A DNA stretch of 64,000 nucleotides from Brucella anthropi_A (GCF_046630315.1 NZ_LQBD01000016.1:15703-79702); one strand, 5' to 3'. Positions 37,140 through 46,480 are shown, numbered from the stretch's first letter. A program made the numbers and translations. Notes: generated by a model not told the origin, from the sequence alone.

Positions 37140-38315
37140 ATGTTGACCGACACCGCCGACAAAGCAAGAGCCGCCGACAATCCTGCGCCGAAGATCGATC
37201 TGGTGGAGGAGGACGGTGCGCGGCGCATTCGCCTGAGCGGTCGCTGGGTGTCGCAAAGCGTCAATCTTGTTGATGACAAGATGCGCGGTCTCGAGAAAAC
37301 TGACGAACACAAAGCAACGATCATCGATATTTCAGGCGTATCCAGTCTTGATACGGCCGGCGCCTGGCTGATCGAACGGATGCGGCAGAGGCTCATAGCA
37401 AGGAGTGCGGATGCGCAGCTTGAAGGCGTGCAACAATCCTGGCTTCCCCTGATGCAGGAAGTGGGGCAGGCCGTTGAACGGACTCTTGATACACCGCGTC
37501 AGAAAAAGCCTTTCTTTTTCATTTCGTTCCTGGCGGCGCTTGGCGGCGGCGTCATCTCCATGGGTAACGATTTCAAGATGGCCATGCATATTCTGGGCGC
37601 GACCATTCGCGGAGCCCAGTTGAAGTATGGGCGCGGCAGCGGAATTCCGGTTCCGGCAATCGTCACGCAGATGGACCGGATGGGTGTTGGAGCGATTCCC
37701 ATCATCATTCTGATGTCGACAATCGTTGGCGCGATCATTGCCCAGCAAGGCGCATTTCAGCTGCGCTATTTCGGCGCGGAAATCTTCGTGGTCGATCTGG
37801 TGGGCATTCTGGTCCTGCGCGAACTCGGGGTGCTTCTGACCGCCATCATGATCGCAGGCCGTTCCGGCAGTGCGATCACGGCTGAAATCGGCTCCATGAA
37901 AATGCGCGAAGAGACCGATGCCCTCACCGTTATCGGCCTCAATCCGGTGGGTGTTCTGGTGTTTCCCCGGCTTGTTGCGCTTGTCGTGGTCCTGCCATTG
38001 CTCACGATCATCGCGGATCTTTCCGCCTTGATCGGGGCAGCCGGTGTCGCCTGGTTCTATTCCAATATTTCGCCAGAGGCCTTTCTCAGCCGCCTGCATG
38101 ATGCGGTTGCGCTGAATACCTATTTCGCGGGTCTTATCAAGGCACCGTTCATGGCCATGATTATCGGCGTTCTCGCATCGGTGGAAGGCATGAAGGTTGG
38201 GGGAAGCGCAGAATCACTGGGGCGCCGCGTCACTGCTTCCGTTGTGAAGGCGATCTTTGTCGTAATCGTCGTGGATGGGCTGTTCGCCATGTTCTATGCG
38301 GCAATCAATTTTTAG
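37140..38315 (+). CDS. mlaE: MlaE-type lipid transport permease with fused STAS domain
   Basis: A 391-residue permease. Residues 25-120 form a STAS-like domain (RIRLSGRWVS...IIDISGVSSLDTAGAWLIER), the counterpart of separate MlaB in E. coli. The MlaE permease follows, with about five membrane helices and the ELGVLLTAIMIAGRSGSAITAEIG and LTVIGLNPVGVLVFPR signatures. It belongs to an inner-membrane complex for phospholipid transport between the membranes. It starts the four-gene cluster and is divergent from the epimerase gene. Confidence 0.92.
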   Translation: MLTDTADKARAADNPAPKIDLVEEDGARRIRLSGRWVSQSVNLVDDKMRGLEKTDEHKATIIDISGVSSLDTAGAWLIERMRQRLIARSADAQLEGVQQSWLPLMQEVGQAVERTLDTPRQKKPFFFISFLAALGGGVISMGNDFKMAMHILGATIRGAQLKYGRGSGIPVPAIVTQMDRMGVGAIPIIILMSTIVGAIIAQQGAFQLRYFGAEIFVVDLVGILVLRELGVLLTAIMIAGRSGSAITAEIGSMKMREETDALTVIGLNPVGVLVFPRLVALVVVLPLLTIIADLSALIGAAGVAWFYSNISPEAFLSRLHDAVALNTYFAGLIKAPFMAMIIGVLASVEGMKVGGSAESLGRRVTASVVKAIFVVIVVDGLFAMFYAAINF

Positions 38316-38432
38316 TATCCGCTTATGTTCTTTGTTTTTTATGGGCTCTTTGGGACACAGTCGCGCAAAAAATTGAACCCGCAATTGTGTTCGGCGGTTC
38401 AGTCGGAAGCCAAGCTCGGTTAAAGAAAGATT

Positions 38433-39287
38433 ATGGAGAACGGCATCGACTATCAGTCGCAACCGCAGGACAAGGTTACCCAAACGGCTGTGCCGATGAT
38501 CTCGGTGCGCGACGTGACGGTTTCGTTTGGGCGCCAGACTGTGCTCGATAAACTGTCGCTTGATATTTACCAGGGCGAAGTTCTGGGCTTTATCGGCCCG
38601 TCCGGATCGGGCAAGTCCGTGCTGATGCGGACGATCCTGGGGCTGAACAAGAAGCAGGCCGGCGAGATCGAGATTCTTGGCCGCAACATCGACCAGCTGA
38701 ACGAGCTGGAAAAAATGTCCATCGACATGCGTATGGGGGTTCTGTTCCAGCACGGCGCACTGTTTTCGGCCTTGAATGTGCTTGAGAATATTCAGGTTCC
38801 GATGCGGGAGTATCTCGATCTGTCGCCAAAGCTGATGGACGAGCTGGCGCGGTTGAAAATCGACCTGGTGGGTTTGAAACCGGATACGGCGGAAAAATTT
38901 CCCTCCGAGCTTTCCGGCGGGATGATCAAGCGCGCCGCCCTTGCGCGTGCGCTGGCGCTCGACCCTGACATTCTGTTTCTTGACGAGCCGACATCGGGTC
39001 TTGATCCGATCGGTGCGGCCGATTTTGATGATTTGATCGCCAACCTGCGCGATACGATGGGGTTGACCGTCTACATGGTCACTCATGATCTCGACAGCCT
39101 TTTTGCAATCTGCGACCGGATTGCCGTTCTCGGGAACAAGAAAATCCTGGTCAGCGGCACCATCGAAGACATGCTGAAAGTAGATGATCCGTGGGTTAAA
39201 TCCTATTTTCGGGGCAAGCGCGCGCGCCAGATCGACCCCTCGGCGCCAACGAGACGGCGGCCCGGCAACCGCTTGCAGACTGGATAA
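38433..39287 (+). CDS. mlaF: MlaF-type lipid transport ATPase
   Basis: A 284-residue ABC ATPase. Walker A is GPSGSGKS (about residue 57), the signature is LSGGMIKRAALARALAL, and Walker B is PDILFLDEPTSGLDP. Its closest pattern is the MCE-system ATPase MlaF. It lies 117 bases after mlaE and four bases before mlaD. The C-terminal extension ends in an Arg/Pro-rich tail. Confidence 0.93.
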   Translation: MENGIDYQSQPQDKVTQTAVPMISVRDVTVSFGRQTVLDKLSLDIYQGEVLGFIGPSGSGKSVLMRTILGLNKKQAGEIEILGRNIDQLNELEKMSIDMRMGVLFQHGALFSALNVLENIQVPMREYLDLSPKLMDELARLKIDLVGLKPDTAEKFPSELSGGMIKRAALARALALDPDILFLDEPTSGLDPIGAADFDDLIANLRDTMGLTVYMVTHDLDSLFAICDRIAVLGNKKILVSGTIEDMLKVDDPWVKSYFRGKRARQIDPSAPTRRRPGNRLQTG

Positions 39288-39290
39288 ACT

Positions 39291-40286
39291 ATGGAAACCA
39301 AAGCCAATTACGTACTGGTGGGTGTCTTTACGCTGATCGTCAGCCTGTTGGCTTTCGGATTCGTGTACTGGATTGCCCGTTACGGTGAAGCGCGGGATTC
39401 CCTGCCTCTCGACGTTCGTATTCCCGGCTCCGTGACCGGGCTTACGGTTGGCAGCCAGGTTCTGTTCAATGGCATCAAGGTCGGCGACGTGCGCCGGCTT
39501 CACCTTGATGAAACCAATCCCGAGATGGTTATTGTACAGACACGTGTGAATGCGACAACGCCGATCACCCGCTCGACGACCGCAACGCTCGGTTTTCAGG
39601 GATTGACGGGACAGGCCTATATCGAACTGAAGGGCGGTCGTCTCGATGAACCCAATCTCCTGACCGAGGCTGCGAAGGAAGATACGGTTGCGCGTATTGA
39701 TGCAGACCCATCCGCCGTCAACAATCTCCTTGCCACGGCGCAGGACATCGCCGCGCGCGCAAATTCGGTGCTCGGGCAGTTGGAAGGCTTTGTGAAGGAT
39801 GCGCGCGGACCGCTCACGGATACGATCAACAATACGAAGATATTCACTGATGCTCTGGCAAAGAACGCCAACATCATTCAGGAACTTGGTGAGAATACGG
39901 GGAACATCAACCAGATCGTTACCGACGCCAAGGACATGATGGCCCGGCTGAATGCAGCCTCTGTGCGCGTTGACGCCATTCTGGCGAAGACGGACAAGCT
40001 TTTGTCGAGCGACGACAAGGATGGTGTTGTCGCACAGGCAAAGGCAACGCTGGAATCCATTCGCCAGACATCCGACAATCTTGACAGGCGGATGGGGCCG
40101 ATTGCCAATAATCTCGAACGTTTTTCCGGTCAGGGCTTGCGTGAAGTGCAAGGCGTGGTTCTGGAGAGCCGTCGCGCCATACAGCGTATAGAACAAGCCG
40201 TTACCGAACTTGAGCGCAATCCACAGCGGCTTATCTTCGGCGGTCCTGGCAGCGTGCCTCGGTATGATGGGAGGAATCGTCATTGA
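39291..40286 (+). CDS. mlaD: MCE-domain substrate-binding protein (MlaD-like)
   Basis: A 331-residue inner-membrane protein. One N-terminal helix (YVLVGVFTLIVSLLAFGFVYWI) precedes an MCE domain (VRIPGSVTGLTVGSQVLFNGIKVGDV...LGFQGLTGQAYIELKG) and a long C-terminal helical region (residues about 130-310). MCE proteins form hexamers that carry lipid across the periplasm. The stop overlaps the next gene's TTG start. Confidence 0.92.
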   Translation: METKANYVLVGVFTLIVSLLAFGFVYWIARYGEARDSLPLDVRIPGSVTGLTVGSQVLFNGIKVGDVRRLHLDETNPEMVIVQTRVNATTPITRSTTATLGFQGLTGQAYIELKGGRLDEPNLLTEAAKEDTVARIDADPSAVNNLLATAQDIAARANSVLGQLEGFVKDARGPLTDTINNTKIFTDALAKNANIIQELGENTGNINQIVTDAKDMMARLNAASVRVDAILAKTDKLLSSDDKDGVVAQAKATLESIRQTSDNLDRRMGPIANNLERFSGQGLREVQGVVLESRRAIQRIEQAVTELERNPQRLIFGGPGSVPRYDGRNRH

Positions 40287-40912
40287 TTTCCAAAGCCGGC
40301 TCTTTTGACATGAAATCACGTCGCACCCTTCGCCGCATGACTTCGGCCTCCATTCTGCTCAGCATGATACTTGCGGGCTGCGGCACGGCAACGCCGCTCG
40401 ACACATTCAATCTGTCAGCGCCGCAGCCTGGAATATCCGCGCCAAGCCGCAAGAACATGCAGTTGCTGGTTCCCGCACCGACGGCGCTCAAGGCGCTCGA
40501 CAGCGAGAATATCGTTGTCAGTTCGGCCCCCGGCTCCATTGAATATCTCAAAGGTGCGCAGTGGGGCGACAGGCTGACGAATATCGTGCAGTCGCGGCTG
40601 GTGCAGGCTTATGAAAATACCGGCGTGTTTGGCGGTATCGGCCGTCCGGGCGATGGGCTGGCGATCAATTATCAAGTCCTGACCGATTTGCGCGTGTTCG
40701 GCATTCAGGCTTACGCCTCGCCACAGCTTGCCGTGGTCGAAATGGCCGTTCGCCTGATGAACGACAAGACTGGCGAGGTGCGTGCGACACGCGTATTCCG
40801 CACTGAAATTCCGGTCAGCGGCACAACAAATGCCGCCTATGTGAAGGCGCTTAACGCTGCCTTCGAACGGACTGCCAACGAGATCGTGAGCTGGACGGTA
40901 ACGACGCTCTGA
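40283..40912 (+). CDS. ABC-type transport auxiliary lipoprotein (PqiC-like)
   Basis: A 209-residue lipoprotein (lipobox SMILAGC). Its C-terminal part resembles the ABC-type transport auxiliary lipoprotein family, the outer-membrane partners of MCE systems. The start decision is unusual: TTG 40283 overlaps the mlaD stop and has GGAGG 8 bases upstream, while the nearest ATG (40310) has none. It closes the Mla operon and is followed by two terminators. Confidence 0.85.
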   Translation: MISKAGSFDMKSRRTLRRMTSASILLSMILAGCGTATPLDTFNLSAPQPGISAPSRKNMQLLVPAPTALKALDSENIVVSSAPGSIEYLKGAQWGDRLTNIVQSRLVQAYENTGVFGGIGRPGDGLAINYQVLTDLRVFGIQAYASPQLAVVEMAVRLMNDKTGEVRATRVFRTEIPVSGTTNAAYVKALNAAFERTANEIVSWTVTTL

Positions 40913-40937
40913 GCGGAGGCGAAAGGTAACGGTTGAG

Positions 40938-40968
40938 AAAGGTCGATGATCGTCATCGGCCTTTTTTT
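40938..40968 (+). terminator. Intrinsic terminator of the Mla operon
   Basis: Stem AAAGGTCGATGA / TCATCGGCCTTT with one G-T pair and a 3-base loop, continuing into a run of seven T. Confidence 0.85.
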
Positions 40969-41012
40969 ACAAGTAAAACCTGCCGATATAAATCCTTGCA
41001 ACTGGACAAACG

Positions 41013-41043
41013 AAAACGCGGCCCGAAAGCCGCGTTTTCTTTG
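41013..41043. terminator. Second, bidirectional intrinsic terminator
   Basis: Stem AAAACGCGGC / GCCGCGTTTT with a 6-base loop, flanked by A and T. It lies between the Mla operon and the convergent GPR-like gene and can serve both. Confidence 0.8.
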
Positions 41044-41055
41044 ATCTCAGCTTTT

Positions 41056-41160
41056 TAGAGCATTTCCAGCAAAAGTGTGAAACGGTTTTGCGTAGGATAA
41101 TGCGACAAAACAAATAGTTAGAGCGGTTCCGACGATTCCGTTAAAACAGGAACCGCTCTA
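41056..41160. repeat. Intergenic palindromic repeat element, copy B
   Basis: A 105-bp inverted copy of the element at 8894-8999: TAGAGCATTTCC, AGTGTGAAACGGTTTTGCG, TAGAGCGGTTCC and GGAACCGCTCTA. Its last three bases (41158-41160) supply the stop codon of the GPR-like gene on the minus strand. Confidence 0.85.
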
Positions 41161-44100
41161 GCGGAGGCGACCGCTTGCATGTGCAAGCATGGTGTAAACC
41201 TTGCCGGTGTCCGACGTGAGATAAGTGCGTGTGACCATGTTGTCCCGGTCATTGCGGGCCACATCTTCGAGCAGACGCTGGAAGTCGTCCATGTAGCGGT
41301 CAACCGCGCGGCGGAATTCACTATCCGTCTGATATTTGCGCTTGATATCGTCAAAGGTCTGCTGGCCCTTCAGCGTATAGAGACGGCGGGTAAAGACGTT
41401 CCGCTCACCCCGACGATAACGGTCCCACAGTTCCACGGATGCTTCGTGGTCGATCGCACGCGCAATATCGACTGAAAGCGAGTTCAGGGATTCCACAACA
41501 TGGCTCGGCGAGCGGGGTGTGGCGGTCGGCTGTGCCTTGGGCTGCACGGCTTCTTCTTCCTCGCGGGAAGCGCGGGCAAGAAGATCGGACACCCATCCAC
41601 GCGGCTTTTCGGCCTGGGTAGCGGCTTGTGCGGGCTGCGTCTTCGGTGCCTCATAGGCGCGCTGACGCACCGCAACATCTGCCGCCGGTGCCTGAACAGG
41701 TGCCGGGCGCACCGCAGCTACAGGCGCCGGGCGCGAAACCGGACGATCTGCACGGCTTTCACCGACATCGACCAGGCGGCCTGATTTGTTGACGATTTCC
41801 GCCAGTTCCTTGAGCGCATTGATCTGTTCGCTCACGGCCTTGCGCATTGCGGTCGTCGTTTCCTTGGCTTCGGCTGGCATGTCGAGAACGCCGCGCTTCA
41901 GTTCGCCGCGAGTCGTGTTGAGTTCGTTGCGAATTTCGCTTGCCGTGCGGCGGATATCGTCGGTTGCGGCAGAGAACTTCTGTGCAGCCTGCTCCACGAT
42001 TTCCGAAACGCTTTCGCGCATCTTTTCGGCAGACGACCGCGTCTGACCCTCGGCGCGTTGGAATGCGGACGTCACCAGTTCCTCGAAGGACTGCATCAGC
42101 CTTTCCACGCCTTCCGACTTCTCGACCAGACCGGATGCCAGCTTGTCGAGCGCCTGATGGCGATCTTCAAGCGTGCTGACGAGGCCGTTCTGAGCCGTAT
42201 TGATCATGTCGGAAGCCGAGGCGAGAACCTTTCCATGTTCTTCGAAACGGTCGGCAATGTCTGCAATCTGCGACAGGGTGCTATCGGAAAGCGAGCGCAG
42301 CGTGCCGATATTGCTGTCGATCAGGCCGGTCGAAGCCTGGAACATCTGCGCTGCGCGATTGGTGTTCTCAACGAAGCTGGACGTGGTGTCGACGAGGCGA
42401 CCGTCTATATCGGTGAGATTGCGCGTCGCGGCATCGATCAGCTTGCCAAGTTCACCGTTCGATGCGGCAAGGCGGTCGATCAGTTCGCTGACATTGTCGG
42501 CAAGGCCGGTCTTTGCCTGCTGAACGGCGGCAATGGTTTCCGCCGTGCGGCTTGCAAGCGCATTGACCAGAGCGGCATTTTCCGAACGAAGCCGGTCGGT
42601 TGCGGCATGGGTCGCTTCTTCAAGCTGCTGCGCCAGTCCGCGACCGCTATCGGCCAGCCGCTGCACGAGTGGTTCTGCCGTATCGTTGAGGATCTTGGTG
42701 ATTTCCTGCGAACGGGCAGCGAGGACAGCATTGAGTTCGCGGGTGCGTTCTTCCAACGTAACCGCGGTCGTGTCGGTGACTTGCGCGATACGTGCCTCGA
42801 CGGAACCCAGTTCCATCGTGATGCGCGAGCCGATGTCGCCCAGACGCGTTGCAATCGCATCGGCACGTTCCGCAAGGCGCGCCTCGGTACCGGCGAGATT
42901 GTCGGCGACGCTGGCCGAGAAGGTTTCGCTGTGGCCGGCAAGCGTTTCACTCGTCTTGGAAGCCGTATCCGCGATGCGGGATTCGATCGTGCTGAGTTCG
43001 CCGGTGAGGCGGCTTTCGATTGCCTCAAGGCCGCTTGCGATGGCGCTGGCGCGTTCGTTGAGGCGGGCTTCGGTGCCAGCCAGATTGTCGGCGACGCTGG
43101 CCGCAAAGGCTTCGCTGTGGCCGGCAAGTGTTTCGCTCGTTCTGCTCGCCGTGTTAGCAATACGGGCTTCGATCGAGCCCAGCTCGCCGGTGAGGCGGCT
43201 TTCGATCTCGCCGAGACGACCTGCAATCGCATCGGCGCGGTCGCCGAGCCGTGCTTCCGTGCCGGACAGATTATCGATCAGGCGGGCGCTGAATGCCTCG
43301 CCGAAACCGTCCAGAGCTTCGCCGGCCTTGGCGGCTTCAGCCGAAAGCGTGCTTGCGGCTTCCCCGATCTTCTCACGCAGCGTTCCGGCAACGATACCGG
43401 CACTTTGTTCGAGTGCGCGGCGGACATTGTCGACACCGATGGCAAGCGCTTTTTCCATCGTCTGCGTGCGTTCTTCGATAATGCCTGTCTGGCCTTCGAA
43501 TGCGCGGCTGATGGTCGAGCTGCTGTCGGCAATCGCATTGTGCAGATTGGATGTGCGCTGTTCGAGAATATCGCTGTGATCTTGCAGCGTCTGACTAAGC
43601 GACGCGGTGCTCTCACTCAGGGTCGCGCGGATTTCCGCTGCGCGAGTTTCAATCGTGCGCTCGTGACCGTCCAGAATGCCGGAGAGGGCATTGTTGTGAT
43701 CGTTCAAGACGGTGTGGAGGCCGCTTGTGCGCTCTTCAACCTGGCGGACATGTTCACCCAATGCGGCAACGAAAGCATCGCGACTGGCGCCAATGGATTC
43801 ACTCATGCTGTTTGCGCGTTCATCGAGAATGCGCGCGAGCGTGTCCTGATTATCGGCAATGAGCGCTTGCAATGCGTTAACGCGCTCATCAAAGGTGCGT
43901 GCCAGAACTTCACGGTTTTCGTTGAAGTTATCGCGCATTGCGGCGGCACGCTCATCCATCAGTTGAGCAAGCATGGCCTGATTGCCGGCAATGACGCCGT
44001 GAAGCGCGGTCGCGCGCTCTTCCAGTGAATGGGCGTGATCCGCAAAGCTTGCATCGAGCTGTGCGGAGTGGCTTGCCATCGTCTGGCGCAGCGCGTTGGT

Positions 44101-46014
44101 CCGCTCTTCCAGAATGGCGGCATGGTTGCCAGCAACGGCGTTGAGCGCCGATGCGCTGGCATTGACGGCATTTTCAATATCGCTGGTGCGTGCAGCAAGC
44201 GTATCGGCATGGCCGCGAATGACGGCGGAAACGCGCTCCGTTTCGCCTTCCAGCGAGGCCGCCAGAACATCGCGGCTTTCGGCCAGCTTGCCTGCGAAGG
44301 CATCGGCCTTTTCGCCGAGAATATTGCCGACGCTTTCACCAATGGATGTGAGGTCTTCGCCGATCTTCGCCTTGGTCTCATCAATCATCGTGCTCAAAGA
44401 GCTGCGACCGCTGGAGAAGGTCTCCGCGATTTCGCGCGTACGAGCGATGAGGTTCTCGTTGATCTGGCGCGAGCGGGTTTCGAGAGCCGCATTGAGCTTT
44501 TCAGTGCTGCTGTCGAGGGCATGTGCGCGGGCCTCGAATTCGGACAGAAGCGACCGGCCACGCTCGGAAAGGGTGCTTTCCAGATTGGCAAGACGGGTAT
44601 CGAATTCACTGACCATGGATTGCGTCGCATTGCCGAGCAGATTGGCCATGCCGGTTGTGCGTTCGTCGAGAGCTTCCGTCAGGCGATCCGATACGGTGCG
44701 CGACTGTTTGTCGAGCGTCGCGATCCGCGTATCGAGCAGATTTGCGAAAGCTTCGCCCGAAGTGGTGATGCGCGAACCGATGTCGCCCGTGCGGGTCTCG
44801 ATGGCTTCGGCAATAGCGCCGCCGCTTTCATTGATGCTGCCGATCAGGCGTTCACCCGATTCGTTGAGCAGGGTGCTCAATTGCTGCGAAGCCGACAGAA
44901 CATTGTCGCGGATGATGTTGGAAGCGCTCGAAAGCTCTTCCTTCAGCTGTTCATGGGCACCGGAGATGGACGAGCGCACACGCTCTGCATGGCTGACCAC
45001 AGCTTCGCGCTCATTGCCCAGATCACTGACGAGCGAGCGAATGCGAACTTCGTTGTCACTATAGGCGCGCTCAAGCTGGTTGACTTCCGATTGAACAAGC
45101 GTTTCCAGCTCGACGGCGCGCGCCAGGGTGCGTTCGATGCCTTCGTTCATGGCGGCGACTTCGCGGCGCACGGCCTGGCCAAGCGTCGAAACACGGTCAC
45201 CGGATACGGCTTCCGGCTGCAGCAGCCGCATGGCGGCTTCAGACATGCTGCGCGCGGCCATATGCATTTCCTGCGCCCGCTTTACCAGCTGTGCAAAGCC
45301 CCAGAACATGGCGACCGGCAGTGCAACACCTGCCACGACGCCGAGACCGGCAGGCGAGGTGAAGAAGTCCTTGGTGGCTTGCAGGCTTGAGAAGACATCA
45401 GGATTGATGGCTTTGCTCAACGCCACACCGCCTGCGGCCCAAAGCACGCTGATTGCGGTCGTGGTCCAGAAAAGCCTGGACGAATTATCCGTTACCCGGC
45501 GTGGAGCGGCGATAATCGCCTTTTCGCTGCGGGAATCGTCATTTGCTGGCGTGAAGGCAGGCGATGCAACATTGGCGGCGGTTGCAACAGATGGCGCGGA
45601 AACGGGCTTGCCGACAGGCTCCGGCGCCGGCGTTGCCGCTTTCGATGTGTTGGCAGGCTTGTGCTGGACGCTCGCAACGGTCTGCGAAACAGGTCCGGCA
45701 GCCTTCACAACGGGGGGGACCGGCGGCGCCGCAGGCGTTGCAATCACCGAAGCAGTCGTGATCGTGGCCACTTTCGCAGCGGTTTCCACGGGGGAAACGG
45801 CAACCGGTTCAGCGGTCTTGGTCTTCTGCTCAGCGACCAGTTCTTCAGCCGCGCGTGAAATCTGCTCTTCCAGATCATCGACGGAGAAGCCATCATCGAA
45901 AGCACTCAAGTCCATATCGATATCAAGGTCATCGCCGAAATCGATATCGAGCGCCTGTTCCAGTGCCTTTTCAACCTCAAGGTCGAGCTTCTGTGCCTTG
46001 GATTTGGAAGCCAT
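41158..46014 (-). CDS. Giant coiled-coil membrane protein, Growth Pole Ring (GPR/RgsE)-like
   Basis: A 1618-residue protein. An acidic N-terminal region (residues 1-60) is followed by a Pro/Ala linker and two transmembrane helices (about 181-200 and 222-243). A very long helical, apolipoprotein-like region (about 250-1400) has hundreds of heptad-type repeats. An Ala/Pro linker and a conserved C-terminal domain (about 1515-1618, ending SDTGKVYTMLAHASGRLR) complete it. Near residues 914-1100 three 62-residue units (GTEARL ... LAGHSE ... SVADNLA) stand in tandem. Size, apolipoprotein-like character and taxon match GPR of Agrobacterium and RgsE of Sinorhizobium, which form a ring at the growing pole. 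That assignment rests on recall, not a search. Confidence 0.75.
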   Translation of the reverse strand: MASKSKAQKLDLEVEKALEQALDIDFGDDLDIDMDLSAFDDGFSVDDLEEQISRAAEELVAEQKTKTAEPVAVSPVETAAKVATITTASVIATPAAPPVPPVVKAAGPVSQTVASVQHKPANTSKAATPAPEPVGKPVSAPSVATAANVASPAFTPANDDSRSEKAIIAAPRRVTDNSSRLFWTTTAISVLWAAGGVALSKAINPDVFSSLQATKDFFTSPAGLGVVAGVALPVAMFWGFAQLVKRAQEMHMAARSMSEAAMRLLQPEAVSGDRVSTLGQAVRREVAAMNEGIERTLARAVELETLVQSEVNQLERAYSDNEVRIRSLVSDLGNEREAVVSHAERVRSSISGAHEQLKEELSSASNIIRDNVLSASQQLSTLLNESGERLIGSINESGGAIAEAIETRTGDIGSRITTSGEAFANLLDTRIATLDKQSRTVSDRLTEALDERTTGMANLLGNATQSMVSEFDTRLANLESTLSERGRSLLSEFEARAHALDSSTEKLNAALETRSRQINENLIARTREIAETFSSGRSSLSTMIDETKAKIGEDLTSIGESVGNILGEKADAFAGKLAESRDVLAASLEGETERVSAVIRGHADTLAARTSDIENAVNASASALNAVAGNHAAILEERTNALRQTMASHSAQLDASFADHAHSLEERATALHGVIAGNQAMLAQLMDERAAAMRDNFNENREVLARTFDERVNALQALIADNQDTLARILDERANSMSESIGASRDAFVAALGEHVRQVEERTSGLHTVLNDHNNALSGILDGHERTIETRAAEIRATLSESTASLSQTLQDHSDILEQRTSNLHNAIADSSSTISRAFEGQTGIIEERTQTMEKALAIGVDNVRRALEQSAGIVAGTLREKIGEAASTLSAEAAKAGEALDGFGEAFSARLIDNLSGTEARLGDRADAIAGRLGEIESRLTGELGSIEARIANTASRTSETLAGHSEAFAASVADNLAGTEARLNERASAIASGLEAIESRLTGELSTIESRIADTASKTSETLAGHSETFSASVADNLAGTEARLAERADAIATRLGDIGSRITMELGSVEARIAQVTDTTAVTLEERTRELNAVLAARSQEITKILNDTAEPLVQRLADSGRGLAQQLEEATHAATDRLRSENAALVNALASRTAETIAAVQQAKTGLADNVSELIDRLAASNGELGKLIDAATRNLTDIDGRLVDTTSSFVENTNRAAQMFQASTGLIDSNIGTLRSLSDSTLSQIADIADRFEEHGKVLASASDMINTAQNGLVSTLEDRHQALDKLASGLVEKSEGVERLMQSFEELVTSAFQRAEGQTRSSAEKMRESVSEIVEQAAQKFSAATDDIRRTASEIRNELNTTRGELKRGVLDMPAEAKETTTAMRKAVSEQINALKELAEIVNKSGRLVDVGESRADRPVSRPAPVAAVRPAPVQAPAADVAVRQRAYEAPKTQPAQAATQAEKPRGWVSDLLARASREEEEAVQPKAQPTATPRSPSHVVESLNSLSVDIARAIDHEASVELWDRYRRGERNVFTRRLYTLKGQQTFDDIKRKYQTDSEFRRAVDRYMDDFQRLLEDVARNDRDNMVTRTYLTSDTGKVYTMLAHASGRLR
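42715..43275. repeat. In-gene tandem repeat, 186-bp period, about three units
   Basis: Matching segments recur exactly 186 bases apart: GTCGGCGACGCTGGCC at 42901 and 43087, with the diverged ATTATC counterpart at 43270. This encodes the three 62-residue units in the GPR-like protein. The first two units are more alike than the third. Confidence 0.8.
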
Positions 46015-46150
46015 TGTTTGCCTACCTCGTACTCATTACTGCGACGGCCGGTCCGTGAAAGAGCCGTTACAAAACTTTCTCCGCCATTTTGCATCGTATC
46101 GGGTCGCGCCTGTTAAGGAAATAGGCGTCTTTTGCCGATACCTAAAACTT

Positions 46151-46166
46151 TAAATACAAGGTTAAC
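46151..46166 (-). promoter_or_regulatory. Possible CtrA-binding site
   Basis: The minus strand reads GTTAA-N7-TTTA, one mismatch from the CtrA consensus TTAA-N7-TTAA, about 140 bases upstream of the GPR-like start. The motif is short and AT-rich, so chance is possible. CtrA control would suit a polar growth gene and a genome that encodes CckA. Confidence 0.3.
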
Positions 46167-46228
46167 GGAAACCCTTTCAAATCATAAAAATTCGACATTT
46201 CCGGGCTTCTGGCATCTGCCAGCAAGTT

Positions 46229-46480
46229 GTGGAAATCGATTTGGATCGTTTCCCTTATCCGACAAAGCTGCGCGCATTTATTAACGAAAATACCCGCCCG
46301 GCGTGCTTCGCTGTCGCCTTGTCATTTTATGATTGCATTGACGAAGGTGCGGGATTCTATCCGTGTTCCTCATTCTCCCCCGATCTTCCATCATATGATG
46401 CACTTTTAACGCAGGACAAGGAAGGGGTTTCGATTTATCGGGGCAAGCTGTCGGATTTATCAGGCAAGGCTATTGCCTGA
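46229..46480 (+). CDS. Doubtful small hypothetical ORF
   Basis: An 83-codon frame from GTG 46229 (MEIDLDRFPYPTKLRAF). The composition is protein-like but shows no family pattern, a weak ribosome site (AGCAAG), and GC in the third codon position lower than in neighbouring genes. It lies between the GPR-like gene and the ferredoxin, on the ferredoxin strand. It may be real, or an accident of the intergenic sequence. Confidence 0.3.
   Translation: MEIDLDRFPYPTKLRAFINENTRPACFAVALSFYDCIDEGAGFYPCSSFSPDLPSYDALLTQDKEGVSIYRGKLSDLSGKAIA

Noticed and set aside
42715..43275. Regular repeats that could suggest a CRISPR array
   Set aside because: The period is 186 bp, there are only about three units, and they encode a repeated protein segment.
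42058..44028. A 656-codon plus-strand frame inside the GPR-like gene
   Set aside because: Antisense image of a repetitive coiled-coil gene; the repeats create long open frames on both strands.
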